64,000 bases of DNA from positions 248,001 to 312,000 of the forward strand of contig CP119311.1 of NCBI GenBank assembly GCA_029202545.1, read 5' to 3'. The notes beneath the pieces are model-generated. The model saw nothing but the letters and a program-made list of their open reading frames with translations. It was not told where the DNA came from and did not search any database. The stretch comes from Candidatus Pseudobacter hemicellulosilyticus. GTDB taxonomy: Bacteria > Bacteroidota > Bacteroidia > Chitinophagales > Chitinophagaceae. Positions within the stretch are counted from its first letter, which is position 1. The number at the start of each line of letters is the position of its first letter. A program made the position numbers and the translations under genes. Of the stretch, positions 44,273 to 54,500 are shown piece after piece.

Positions 44273-47200
44273 TTAGAAACTGAATTGAATGCCTGCTGCA
44301 AAGGTTCTCAGCGGGGGTATACCAATATTGTTATTGGGCATTTCCGGATCAAAATCCTTTTCCTTGCTAAAGGTGAGCAGGTTCTGTCCCTGTACATAGA
44401 TCCGGCAGCGCTGCATGGCTACCTTTTTCATCCAGGCTTCCGGCAGGCTATAGGAAATCTCCAGGTTCTTGAGCCGGGCATAGGTGAGATCGCCATAGGC
44501 AATATCAGAGGATAGCACCCTTGTAGCGAGGCTATAGGCAGGGCTGCTGCCCCTGGTGAAGCGCTGGAACCTGGTCACATCTCCCGGCTTCTGCCAGCGG
44601 TCCAGCAATGATACGGGGAGATTGGACATAGTACCCGCATAGTTGCTGGAATAATGCGGCGTATAACCGAAGCGGTTCTTGAATTCAACAAAAACATCCA
44701 TCCGGAAACCTTTATAGCCAAAGGAGTTGCTGATACCGCCAAAATATTTGGGGGCCAGGCTGCCCAGCACATAATGGTCCTGTGCATTGAGGGAACCATT
44801 GCCGTCCCTGTCGTCCAGGATATATACACCGGTTTCAGGATTCACGCCTTTGGAGCGATAGCCTTTGACCAGGTTGACAGATTCACCCACCACAAAAATG
44901 TTGGCATAGCTGGACTTCTCTATCCCAGGAAATTCCAGCAGTTTGTTTTCCGGTACGGATACATTGAGTGCAACATTCCAGGTAAATGCCCGGTTGGTGA
45001 GCAGTTCCGCGCTCAGCTCAAACTCCCAGCCACTGTTCTGGATCAGGGCGGGGAAATTGCGGATAACACCGCCAAAGCCCGTTTGCGCAGGCAGCCTGTA
45101 TTGCACCAGCTGGTTACTGCTCCGGTTACGGTAATAAGCAATGGAGGGCAGCACCCGGTTATTCCAGAAGCCCAGCTCCAGCGCAAATTCAAGTTTCCTG
45201 TTGCGCTCCCAGTTATAATTACTATTGAACAGTCCGGTGGGCTGCAAACTGAACTGGTTATCGTAAGGCAGTTCAACGGGCGACCAGGTATCCAGGTACA
45301 TATAATTACCGATCTGGTCACTGCCCGTCACCCCATAACTTCCCCTCAGCTTACCAAAGCTGAGCCAGTTCCGGGTCCCTTCCATAAAACCAGCTTCAGA
45401 AAAGATCCAGGCGGCGCCTGCAGAACCGAAATTATTGTAACGGCTGCCGTTGCCGAAGCGACTGGACCCATCTCTCCTGGCGGAAAGATTCAGGATATAC
45501 TGATCCCGCCAGCGGTAGTTGATCCGGCCAAAAACGGCGGCATACTTGTATTCACTGAAAGAGGCCGTAGTTGTATAACTGCTTGCCGACCGGAGTGAAT
45601 AGAGGAAGGCATCGCTGGCATAACCGTTGGCGTAGATGGTGCTTCCCTCACTTTTATCCGCCTGCCAGCTTACCCCGGCCAGTACGGACAACTGTCCCTC
45701 ACCCAGTGGCTGGTTAAATTCCAGCGTAGGCTCAGCCCGCCAGCCCCTGATGGCGCTATTGGCAAACATGGAATAACCGGCAATGGGGAAATTTGGGTTA
45801 TAAGAAGCAGAAGGTATGATACGCACCTCTTCTGTTTTCAGCAGGTTATGCCCCAGGGTGGCATTAAAGGTGAGTGAAGGCAGTATCCTGTACCGCAGCT
45901 GCAGACTGGCCATCAGGTTATCCAGCTCCATATCAGAAGCCCGCAGAAATTCAGCAAAAGGGTTTGCAAAGCTGCCGTTTACCGGCCCCCAGTTGAGCTT
46001 GCCGGTGGAATCAAAGGGCTGGGGCGCGTTGGGCGGCAGGTTGACGCCGGAGGAGAAACCTGTCAACGAATTGTTCCTGTTGTTGGCATAATTGAGCTGT
46101 AAGGCCGCAGTGAATTTTTTATCGGTAGAACTTAGCCGGATATTGCCGTTCAGGGTAGCCCTTGTATTTTTCAGGCCGCCGGGAAACACGTTGCCTTCTT
46201 CCCGGTACCCAACACCAAACATGGCCTGGACATTATCCGATCCACCGGAAATAGAAGCGTTGGCGTCCGTCAGTTTTGCCGTTCCGCCAATCAGCAACCG
46301 CTGCCAGTCGGTATAACTGGTGCTATCCCATAACATCAGGTCGGGCGCATTCTGCACCGTAGGCGTAACACCATCATTCCGGAAAGCTTCCTTCCGCATT
46401 TCCAGGTATTGCTGCGTGTTCATCATATCCCAGAACCTGGTCACCCGGCTGGCGCCGGTATAAAAATTAGCATCCACGGACAGTTTTCCTTTACGGCCTT
46501 TTTTGGTAGTGATCAGCACCACCCCATTGGCCCCTCTTGATCCATAGATAGCGGTAGCATCCGCATCTTTCAGTACTTCTATACTTTCTATATCAGCAGG
46601 ATTGATCACGTTAAAAGGGCTGAGGCCGGAAGTAGTACTGGAGGTGCCGGAGGAAACAGCAGTGGCGCTGACCGTTGTAAAACGGCTGGGAGCGCCTGCG
46701 GTAGCCACCGAGGCCAGGCGGTTCACGGATTCATTACCCGGTGCAAACTGGACCCCGTCAATTATATACAGCGGCTCGGAACCATTGGTCAGTGAATTAG
46801 TTCCCCTGATCTGCACCCTGACGGCTGAACCAGGCGCACCATTGGTGCTGGTGATATTCAGACCGGATACACGGCCCTGGAGGGCTGCCAGGGGATTACT
46901 GACCGGCTGTCTTTGAATTTCCGCACTGGTCACTTTCCCTACCGAACCCGTATTGAAGCGCTTGCTGGTAGTGCCATAGGCTATCACCACGGTTTCATCA
47001 AGCGGGGACACAGCACGCTGCAAACGGATGGATAGCTCCCCGCCGGAAGCGCCGGCTTTCACTGTTACCGGTGTAAAGCCTACAGCAGACACCATCAGCA
47101 AAGCATTTTCCCCGGTAAACGATATGGTGAACCGGCCTTCCGCATCGGCGGAAATAGCACGGTCCTGTCCTTTTACCTGGATGGTGGCGCCGGCTACTGG

Positions 47201-47674
47201 CCGGCCCTCCTCGTCCGTTACCCTTCCGGTAACAGTAAGCGGCGGTTTTGCGGCAGCGTAAAGACCCAGCTGCAGTTTGCGGGACAGCACAATGGTCCGG
47301 TCCCGGATGGCATACAGCAGGGGCCGGTCCACCAGTACCTTGTCCAGGAAATCCCGCAAAGGCATATGGTTTGCCTCCATAGTTACCGGGCTGGCGCCTT
47401 CCAGGTCCTCATGATTGTAGAAGACCACAAACCCTGTTTGTTGCTTGATGGCGGCAAAGACCTGCTTCAAGGGCAGTTCTCTGGCCGATAAAGTGATGGA
47501 TTGCGCCCGCCCGCTGGCGTGCACCTGCATCAGGGCAATGAATAAAAATACAGCAGTCAGTTTCATCACAAGGTACAGTTGATGGTTACTGCGACAGGCA
47601 TCCATCATGCGCAGCCCTTTTACTGCCGGCCACAGACCATGACGATCCCTGATCCCATAAGGAGTTTTTTGCAT
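44273..47674 (-). CDS. SusC/RagA receptor with N-terminal STN signalling domain
   Basis: A 1133-residue TonB-dependent transducer. A long 36-residue lead precedes the hydrophobic signal at 37-57 (MKLTAVFLFIALMQVHASGRA). The STN domain is about 59-130 (LPLKQVFAAIKQQTGFVVFYN), then a carboxypeptidase-regulatory-like domain (about 147-220), the plug from VVIAYGTTSKR, and the barrel. The STN domain contacts a FecR-like anti-sigma factor when ligand binds, so this is the input of the ECF cascade whose sigma and anti-sigma genes lie just upstream. An internal ATG at 47566 would give a shorter signal peptide. No glycosidase accompanies this locus. Confidence 0.95.
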   Translation of the reverse strand: MQKTPYGIRDRHGLWPAVKGLRMMDACRSNHQLYLVMKLTAVFLFIALMQVHASGRAQSITLSARELPLKQVFAAIKQQTGFVVFYNHEDLEGASPVTMEANHMPLRDFLDKVLVDRPLLYAIRDRTIVLSRKLQLGLYAAAKPPLTVTGRVTDEEGRPVAGATIQVKGQDRAISADAEGRFTISFTGENALLMVSAVGFTPVTVKAGASGGELSIRLQRAVSPLDETVVIAYGTTSKRFNTGSVGKVTSAEIQRQPVSNPLAALQGRVSGLNITSTNGAPGSAVRVQIRGTNSLTNGSEPLYIIDGVQFAPGNESVNRLASVATAGAPSRFTTVSATAVSSGTSSTTSGLSPFNVINPADIESIEVLKDADATAIYGSRGANGVVLITTKKGRKGKLSVDANFYTGASRVTRFWDMMNTQQYLEMRKEAFRNDGVTPTVQNAPDLMLWDSTSYTDWQRLLIGGTAKLTDANASISGGSDNVQAMFGVGYREEGNVFPGGLKNTRATLNGNIRLSSTDKKFTAALQLNYANNRNNSLTGFSSGVNLPPNAPQPFDSTGKLNWGPVNGSFANPFAEFLRASDMELDNLMASLQLRYRILPSLTFNATLGHNLLKTEEVRIIPSASYNPNFPIAGYSMFANSAIRGWRAEPTLEFNQPLGEGQLSVLAGVSWQADKSEGSTIYANGYASDAFLYSLRSASSYTTTASFSEYKYAAVFGRINYRWRDQYILNLSARRDGSSRFGNGSRYNNFGSAGAAWIFSEAGFMEGTRNWLSFGKLRGSYGVTGSDQIGNYMYLDTWSPVELPYDNQFSLQPTGLFNSNYNWERNRKLEFALELGFWNNRVLPSIAYYRNRSSNQLVQYRLPAQTGFGGVIRNFPALIQNSGWEFELSAELLTNRAFTWNVALNVSVPENKLLEFPGIEKSSYANIFVVGESVNLVKGYRSKGVNPETGVYILDDRDGNGSLNAQDHYVLGSLAPKYFGGISNSFGYKGFRMDVFVEFKNRFGYTPHYSSNYAGTMSNLPVSLLDRWQKPGDVTRFQRFTRGSSPAYSLATRVLSSDIAYGDLTYARLKNLEISYSLPEAWMKKVAMQRCRIYVQGQNLLTFSKEKDFDPEMPNNNIGIPPLRTFAAGIQFSF

Positions 47675-47846
47675 AAATTGCAGTGTTCCGCCGTTGCTTC
47701 CGCAGCGGCGGGATTGGTTTGGTTGTTAAAAAATTTGGTTGAGGAACCCGATTTTGGACCAATTGAACTACCGCCGTTACGGGCCTAAACCGTAACGGTT
47801 TCTTTTTTACTGATCCGCTATAGAGAGATAAGATTTACGTTGATCA

Positions 47847-49070
47847 TTAAGGCAGCACCACTACCCGCTTTCCGTCTTCCACCCGGAACTTTACCCGGGC
47901 CCGTTGCAGCAATTCCAGGACATCCGCCAAAGGCAGGCTCCTGCTCATTTCCCCGCCAAAGGTCATCTCCGGGATGCCTTGCGGATACAGTACATCTATA
48001 TCATACCACCTTGCCAGCTGCTGCATCACTTCTTCCAGACCGGCTCCTTCAAAATTGAAGAAACCATTCTTCCAGGCCATCACTTTTTCCAGGTCCGGCT
48101 GACTGACCAGCTGCAAAGACCGCTTACCCGCATCTCCTGATAACCTGGCCTGCTGACCGGGCTTCAAGGGCAGTCCCGCCGATGGCGCAACGCTGCCGGC
48201 TTCTCCTTCGGCCAGACTCACCAGCAACCCACCTTCCAGCAACGTGGTATTACTGACACTCATATCCGCATATACATTAATGTTATAATTTGCATGCTTT
48301 GTTACTACCACCGACTCCCGGTCTGTTTCTACAATAAAGGGCCGGCCCTTTTCTTCCTGCACTTCAAAATACACTTCGCCACTGATCCGCACCTTTCGCT
48401 CTTTCCCGGCAAATACGCTGGGAAAACGGATGGAACTGGCTGCATTGAGCCAGACCGCCGTCCCATCCGGCAACCGAAGCTGGAACTGTCGGCCACGCGG
48501 TGTGGTCATGGTATTATAGACAGCCGCTTCCGTACTGCTGCGGGCATCATAGTACAGCTGCCCGTTTGCCAGCGTGATGGCCGATCCGCCTTCATTGGCC
48601 AGTAACCCGTTACCCAGGGAATCCAGCACCAGCTGCCGGCCATCAGCCAGTGTCAGGATAGCGCCCGTTTTACCTGGCTCTATACGCGCCGGCGTTATTG
48701 TTTGCCGGGTAATTTCCTGCCCCGGGGACCGCAGCAACCACCAGGCGAGGCCGGCTGACAGGATAACCAGCACAGCCGCGGCCACCCACCGGAAAAAAGG
48801 CCGGCGCCTGCTCCCGGCAGGCATGTCCACCACGGGAGTTTCCCTTTGAGGTGTTACCTGGAGGATGGATCCCAATATCTCATCAGCCGCCTGCCGGTCC
48901 ATGGCATAGGCAGGCAATGGCCGGTGAAAACCGGTGTCAATCCAGTCTTTCAGCTGCACTTCATGCACTGCTTCCGGCAGGGCCTGCATCAGTTCCTGCC
49001 TTTCCTCCTCAGTACACGACTGCTGAAAATAGCGCTCCAGTAAATAGTGTAAACGTTCGCTTGTCATCAT
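47847..49070 (-). CDS. FecR family anti-sigma factor
   Basis: A 407-residue inner-membrane regulator. Residues 1-90 are cytoplasmic (anti-sigma region); a single transmembrane helix lies at about 93-113 (WVAAAVLVILSAGLAWWLL); the FecR domain is about 185-285 (TPRGRQFQLRLPDGTAVWLNAASSIRFP); the C-terminal DUF4974-like domain is about 335-405 (FNFEGAGLEEVMQQLARWYDIDV). It receives the STN signal from the SusC and releases the ECF sigma factor. It follows the sigma gene by 57 bases on the same strand, the standard order sigma, FecR, SusC, SusD. Confidence 0.96.
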   Translation of the reverse strand: MMTSERLHYLLERYFQQSCTEEERQELMQALPEAVHEVQLKDWIDTGFHRPLPAYAMDRQAADEILGSILQVTPQRETPVVDMPAGSRRRPFFRWVAAAVLVILSAGLAWWLLRSPGQEITRQTITPARIEPGKTGAILTLADGRQLVLDSLGNGLLANEGGSAITLANGQLYYDARSSTEAAVYNTMTTPRGRQFQLRLPDGTAVWLNAASSIRFPSVFAGKERKVRISGEVYFEVQEEKGRPFIVETDRESVVVTKHANYNINVYADMSVSNTTLLEGGLLVSLAEGEAGSVAPSAGLPLKPGQQARLSGDAGKRSLQLVSQPDLEKVMAWKNGFFNFEGAGLEEVMQQLARWYDIDVLYPQGIPEMTFGGEMSRSLPLADVLELLQRARVKFRVEDGKRVVVLP

Positions 49071-49127
49071 GTGCTTCCTGTAAAGACTATGGAAAAAGAA
49101 GGATGGGTTACAAGTGCTGAAATTTTT

Positions 49128-49739
49128 TTATCGCTCCTGCCAGGCGCCCCCCAGGCAGGTGGCCAGGACCAGCAGCAGGCGGGCTGCCAGATAGGTCCGG
49201 ATAGCGCGCATAGCACGGGCCAGGTGGACCTTCACTGTTTCAGGGGATAGGTGCATCCGCTCCGCAATTTCCTCGCGCGACAGGCCCTGTTCTTTACTCA
49301 GCCGGTATACTTCCTGCTGCTGCGCCGGCAAACGACCAATAGCTGCCGCCAGCAGCAAATTCATTTCTTTCAGTTCCAGGCTATCAGCGGGAGAATAACC
49401 ACTCACCGGCTGCTGGTCCAGCGGATCGGCGCTTCCGGTGGCCCGGCGGGCCATTGATCTCAGGTACGTGTAGATATGGTTGCGGGCTATAACAAAGAGA
49501 TAGGCTTCAAAATGCTGTACTTCCTTCAGGGCTTGCTGCCTGAGCCATACTTTCAAAAATACATCCTGCACAATCTCTTCCGCAGATGCTTCAGAACCGG
49601 TGAGGTGCCGCGCCAGTCCATAGATCCGGGGATAATATTCCTGGTACAACACCGTAAAGGCTGCCGCATCACCGGCAGCAACGCCACTCACCAGTGCATT
49701 GATATCATATGTTGTACGGTCCGGTCCCTGCATGGGCAT
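49128..49739 (-). CDS. ECF RNA polymerase sigma factor
   Basis: A 203-residue sigma-70-family factor of the ECF type typical of Bacteroidota. Region 2 is EYYPRIYGLARHLTGSEASAEEIVQDVFLKVW, and region 4 holds a helix-turn-helix, QGLSREEIAERMHLSPETVKVHLARA. A hydrophobic tail (YLAARLLLVLATCLGGAW) ends the protein. It directs transcription of the adjacent FecR/SusC/SusD genes when freed by the anti-sigma factor. The likely start is the ATG at 49739, with an in-frame ATG at 49733. Confidence 0.96.
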   Translation of the reverse strand: MPMQGPDRTTYDINALVSGVAAGDAAAFTVLYQEYYPRIYGLARHLTGSEASAEEIVQDVFLKVWLRQQALKEVQHFEAYLFVIARNHIYTYLRSMARRATGSADPLDQQPVSGYSPADSLELKEMNLLLAAAIGRLPAQQQEVYRLSKEQGLSREEIAERMHLSPETVKVHLARAMRAIRTYLAARLLLVLATCLGGAWQER

Positions 49740-49808
49740 TAAGCCTTTATCCCTACAATATTAGGCCAATTCATGTTTTTCATCAAACAGGGAAATAGGG
49801 GCCGCAGC

Positions 49809-50204
49809 TTATCTTCTGCGGAGTGCATTGTCCAGCGCCCATTTATTGGCAGGCAGGAACTGGATCAGTACCGCAAAAAAAGCAAGATGGATCAGCTGTG
49901 AAGGCAGTGCCTCCCAGTTCTCTACCATGGTAGTACCAAACAGCAGCAACAGCATCAGTGCGCCACCTGCAATGGCAGCCTGCCGGGTAAACAATCCCAG
50001 CAACACAAACAGGCCCACAATAAATTCTGCCAGCGGCAGCATATAGCTGAAGGGTACTACCAATGCCGGAGGCAGCATGGATTTTTCAAAACTGCCCACC
50101 ATCCAGGCACTGAAGCCCCGCAATTTGGGCAGGCGTACCAGTCCGTGACCGAACATACTGATTCCGATACCAATACGAAGCAAAAAGAAGGAAACAGGGT
50201 TCAT
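49809..50204 (-). CDS. DoxX family membrane protein
   Basis: A 131-residue inner-membrane protein with four hydrophobic segments, e.g. LVVPFSYMLPLAEFIVGLFVLLGLF. The family is varied, with members linked to quinone or thiosulfate oxidation, and many of unknown role. It is apparently monocistronic. Divergent from the lipoprotein gene at 50331, sharing a 126-base promoter gap. Confidence 0.88.
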   Translation of the reverse strand: MNPVSFFLLRIGIGISMFGHGLVRLPKLRGFSAWMVGSFEKSMLPPALVVPFSYMLPLAEFIVGLFVLLGLFTRQAAIAGGALMLLLLFGTTMVENWEALPSQLIHLAFFAVLIQFLPANKWALDNALRRR

Positions 50205-50330
50205 ACAATACGATTTAAGGATAAAAATATTTACGACGTCATTAAACCGATTTTCTTTTTGTCGCTCTATACTTCTGTAACCGGTTTAACAGAACATCAA
50301 CACTTTTCTAAAACTACAAAAATCAGAATT

Positions 50331-51071
50331 ATGACAATCATGACCACCGGCAGGCTTCGCCAATACAGTCTGGTAATAGCGGCAACAATGCTGATGACGT
50401 TAACGGCCTGCGAAAAAGAAAACGAATCCAGCGATAATAGTGTTACGGAAGAAGAAGCGGTAGAAGTAATGGCACAGGGCGTTTCCGGCGAAAGCGGCGG
50501 CCTCTCCACCCAGGTGGAAAGCACTGCAGCAGTAGCAGCCGCAACACCTGCCACCTGTGGCTATAGCAGCAGTGATACCGCTTTCGGCGCCCTCAACGTA
50601 GTGCGTGGCAATATCACCTACTCCTATGAAGGAAGCATGAACAGGCAGCTGGTCTGTGATGGCGGCCTGCCCCAATCCTTTTCATTCAACTATACCGGGG
50701 AGAACAGTTATACCGGGCCACGCATGTCTTCGGCCGACAATACCAGCGCCGGTTTTGTGATCACCGGCCTCTCCCCGCTGACAGCGCAGTATGTTTTCAA
50801 TGCCAGCTATGTTCGTAACGGGACACAGCAATCGAAAGTCCGGCTGCAACGCTCCATTGAGAGCAAGCTGACCATCACGTCCAGCAATATCACCGTGGAC
50901 AAGATCACCAAAAAGATTGTTTCAGGAACGGTATCCGTAGTATTCAACGGATCTGTTGTGGGCAAGGCAGGATCTGGCAACGCCAGCTATGAAGGCAGTT
51001 TCACTTTCCAGGGCAACCGCACCGGCACCCTGGTACTGAAGAACGGCGCCAGCTATACAATACAGTGGTAA
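50331..51071 (+). CDS. uncharacterised exported lipoprotein
   Basis: A 246-residue protein. MTTGRLRQYSLVIAATMLMTLTAC gives a signal with lipobox Cys27. The mature part begins with an acidic, Ser-rich linker, then a Cys-containing segment (PATCGYSSSDTAFG) and a beta-rich region with repeated T/S strands ending GASYTIQW. I do not recognise a family. No catalytic or metal-binding motif stands out. The start is taken at 50331, since the open frame before it lacks signal features. A terminator follows at 51094. Confidence 0.75.
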   Translation: MTIMTTGRLRQYSLVIAATMLMTLTACEKENESSDNSVTEEEAVEVMAQGVSGESGGLSTQVESTAAVAAATPATCGYSSSDTAFGALNVVRGNITYSYEGSMNRQLVCDGGLPQSFSFNYTGENSYTGPRMSSADNTSAGFVITGLSPLTAQYVFNASYVRNGTQQSKVRLQRSIESKLTITSSNITVDKITKKIVSGTVSVVFNGSVVGKAGSGNASYEGSFTFQGNRTGTLVLKNGASYTIQW

Positions 51072-51093
51072 TAGGAGCTATAGAATGCAAAGG

Positions 51094-51126
51094 GCTCCGG
51101 GCAATTGTCCGGAGCTTTTGCTTTTA
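51094..51126 (+). terminator. terminator between convergent genes
   Basis: GCTCCGG at 51094-51100 pairs with CCGGAGC at 51109-51115, followed by TTTTGCTTTT. It lies 23 bases after the lipoprotein stop and overlaps the end of the response regulator gene on the other strand. Confidence 0.75.
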
Positions 51127-51564
51127 TACTTTCAGTACCTGGTGAATATCCACACAAAGCTCAGCCAGGGCATTCCTTTCCAGGCTATCTACCACTATTT
51201 CCAGTACGTTCCGCACCAGTTTGAAATTGTAAGGCTTGGTAATAAGGCAGAGCGCTCCCAGGTCCCGCGCAGTTTCTTTATCCTGTGTACTGGAGGAAGT
51301 AGAATACATCACTACCGGCAGGTTTTTCAGGGACTCGCTTGCTTTCAGTTTTTTTAATAACTGCCAACCATTCATTCCCGGCATATTGATGTCCAGGAAG
51401 ATCATATCTGGTTGGGCAATGCGCTTGCTTTCCAGCAGGAGCAGGGCAGATTCGCCATCTTCTGCAAAATGGCATACAATAGACGGGTCAATGGCCATCA
51501 GGGCTTCGGCAAACAACTCCCGGTCGTCGCTATCATCGTCTGTCAGCAAAAAACTTCTTGTCAT
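51124..51564 (-). CDS. single-domain response regulator
   Basis: A 146-residue receiver with no output domain. It has the acidic cluster DDDSDD (9-14), phospho-acceptor Asp58 in DMIFLDINMPGMNG, and the Thr/Ser and Lys sites in VVMYSTSS and LITKPYN. It starts 12 bases after the stop of the hybrid kinase gene, so the two are one transcript, as in phytochrome-type kinase/Rcp pairs. It probably accepts phosphate from the kinase's C-terminal core and passes it on by protein contacts. Confidence 0.93.
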   Translation of the reverse strand: MTRSFLLTDDDSDDRELFAEALMAIDPSIVCHFAEDGESALLLLESKRIAQPDMIFLDINMPGMNGWQLLKKLKASESLKNLPVVMYSTSSSTQDKETARDLGALCLITKPYNFKLVRNVLEIVVDSLERNALAELCVDIHQVLKV

Positions 51565-51576
51565 AGATCACAGGCT

Positions 51577-54500
51577 TTAAAACTTTTGTTCTGGCTGTTG
51601 AAAGGGAAGAAGAATAGAGAAAAGAGCTCCGTTGTTCTTTTGAGCAACGGCGGAGATGCTACCATGGTGACGTTGTACTATCTTTTTACAAAGCGCTAAC
51701 CCGAGACCGGTACCCTCGTACTTGTCCCTGGAATGCAGCCTTGTAAAGCTATCGAATATCTTATCTGCATAGTGCTGATCAAACCCTATGCCATTATCCT
51801 GGATATCGATCTTCCACTGGTTCCCACCAGCCTGTTCCACTATACCCGCACGGATCTGTATCCCGGGCGGAACGCCGGGTTGCGCAAATTTCAGGCTATT
51901 GTTGACCAGGTTATAAAAAAGTTGATACAGCAGGATCGGCACCCCCTGTACGGCAGGTAAAGGCTCCCGGATAATCCGTGCCCCCCGCTGCTGGATCAGG
52001 ACCTCCAGGTCGGCCTCAATACTATCCAGCACTTCATTTAAATTCACCGTTTCAAAAGCATGTTCGGGCTCATTCAACAGGGCGTATTGCAGCACCCCCT
52101 CAATCATAGCTACCATCCTGCCCGCTGCCGCTTCTACTTTTTCCATATATAGCTGCCCCCGCTCCGGTAGGAGGTGGGCGTATTCATCCTGCAAACGGCT
52201 GATAAAGGTCCTGACCTTACGCACCGGCTCTTTCAGGTCGTGACTGGCCACATGCGCAAACTGCTGCAGGTCCTCATTGGAGCGTTGCAGCTCTATTGTG
52301 CGCTGCTGCACCTGCGCTTCCAGGTTCTTTTCATTCTCCTCAATTTTTTTCCGGCTCTGGACCGTTTCGGTTACCTCTATAGCAAAATTGAGTACCCCCT
52401 GGATCTTTCCCCGCAGATCGTACCAGGGCTGGAAGATCAGGTTGAAGTACCGGTCCACCAGCTGGCCCTGCTCATCAGGCAACTGCAGTTGTCTCTCAAA
52501 CTGGCGGATGGTTTCTCCCTGCCAGTATACCCGGCTCAATTGCTCCTCGATCCCCTGGCCCGACAATTCCGGTAAAGCATCCAGCAGGGTGAGACCGGTA
52601 AAGTCCCGGTCGCCGAACAGCTCTTTATTTTTTGGATGATATAATTCGTACCGGAACTCCGGTCCTTTGAATACATTGATGATGGCCGGCGCCTGCAGGA
52701 ACAGCAGGTAAAGTTGCTGCTCCATTTCCCGCCGCACCTGGTTGATGCGGATCATATTGCCTACCCGCACCAGCAACTCCCGGGCCGAAAAAGGTTTGAT
52801 CATATAATCGTCCGCACCGGCATCCAGCCCTTCTACTTTGGCTTCCTCCCCTGCCCTGGCCGATAAAAAGATCACCGGCAGGTTGCGCAGGTCAGTATGG
52901 GCCCGTACTTTTTTCAGCAGGCCAAAACCATCCAGCCCCGGCATCATGACGTCCGTCAGCAGGAGATCAGGTTTTACTTGCAGCAGCAGCTGAAATGCTT
53001 CTTCCCCATCCCTGGCCGTGACCACACGGAACTGGTCCGAGAGCAGCCGGCAGATATAGTCCCGCATATCCGCATTATCATCCGCCAGCAGTACGGTCTT
53101 CTTTTCGTCTATACTATCGGGTGATATGTATTCTATTATCGGAGAAGGCTCCGTCTGTCCTGCCGTCGGCAGCCAGGTCATCGCTTCCTGCACAAAGGCA
53201 TTGGTCAGCAAGCCAACTGCTGTGGCCGGCTCCACCGCTATCTTGTCCGCCGGCAAATGATCCCTGCCCGTTGGCAGGATCACGGTAAAGATGGAACCTT
53301 TACCCGGCTCGCTGGTCACCTGCATCACCCCATATTGCAGGTTCACCAGCTCCTTCACCATGGCCAGCCCGATACCGGTACCTTCCTGGCTTCGTCCATG
53401 CACATTCTCTATCCGGTGAAAACGTTCAAATATTTTGTCCAGCTGTGCTGCGTCGATCCCGATACCGGTATCTTCTACAGCCACCACTATGGTATTGTCC
53501 TGTTGTTGAATGGTGACGCGAATAAGGCCCTCCCGGGTATATTTGAAGGCATTGGAGACCAGGTTAAGGATGATCTTCTCCCACATATCCGTATCCACAT
53601 ACACCTCAGCCGTTACGGGTCCCAGCTCCAGCTGCAGTTGCATGCCGGCCTTCTCAATGGCCGAGCGGAAACTACTGGCCAGATCACGGGTCAGCGCACC
53701 AATATCCACTTTAGTGAACAGTCCTTCCACCCGACCGGCTTCAATGCGGGAAAATTCCAGCAGGGTATTCACCAGCTTCTGCATACGCAGGGTATTGCGC
53801 CAGGCAAATTCAAGTCGCACTTTGTTCTCAGGAATAGTGCGCGGGTCCGACAGCGCCTCTTCAATGGGTCCCAGCAACAGGGTAAGCGGTGTGCGGAACT
53901 CATGGCTGATATTAGAAAAGAAGATGGTCTTGGCCCTGTCTATCTCCGCCAGCGCTGCCGCTCTTTTCCGATCTTCTTCCAGCACATGCACTTCAGCAAA
54001 GCTGGTAGCTACCTGGTCGGCCACCAGTGAAAAAAAGCTGCTGTATTTTTCATCCGGCAGCCTGTACGGATTAAAGCCCGCTACCAGGAATCCATAAGGT
54101 GTATCTGAAGCCGCCTGAAGGATAGGCAGCAGCATCGCCTTGTCCGAAGCAATGGGCCAGGCGCCGAGGGGCATCTCCCCAAATATTTCTTTCACGTGGT
54201 CCATCAACAGGCATTGCCCCGTTGCTGCAGCCTGCCGCAGCAGGGTGGACAGCCGGCCTTCTTGCTGCAAGGTTATAACGGCAGGGACCTTATGGTTCGT
54301 CCCCAGATCCGTTGAACCACTGAGCCGGGCATCCTGCCCCTGGACAGTATAAAAAAGGGCATAGGTAAAATCGTGTGCATTATCAGCCAGGCCCGCCAGC
54401 GTAGCCCGGACCAGTTCCTCCTGGTTCCTGACATCCCGCAGCTCTTTGCCCAGTAAGGTCAGTGTCCTGAGCTGCCGCTCGCTGATGATACGGTCGGTAT

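Noticed and set aside
47688..47711. GC hairpin (CCGCCG..CGGCGG) upstream of the STN-SusC start
   Set aside because: It sits in the gap after FecR, but no T run follows it on the minus strand, so it is not counted as a terminator.
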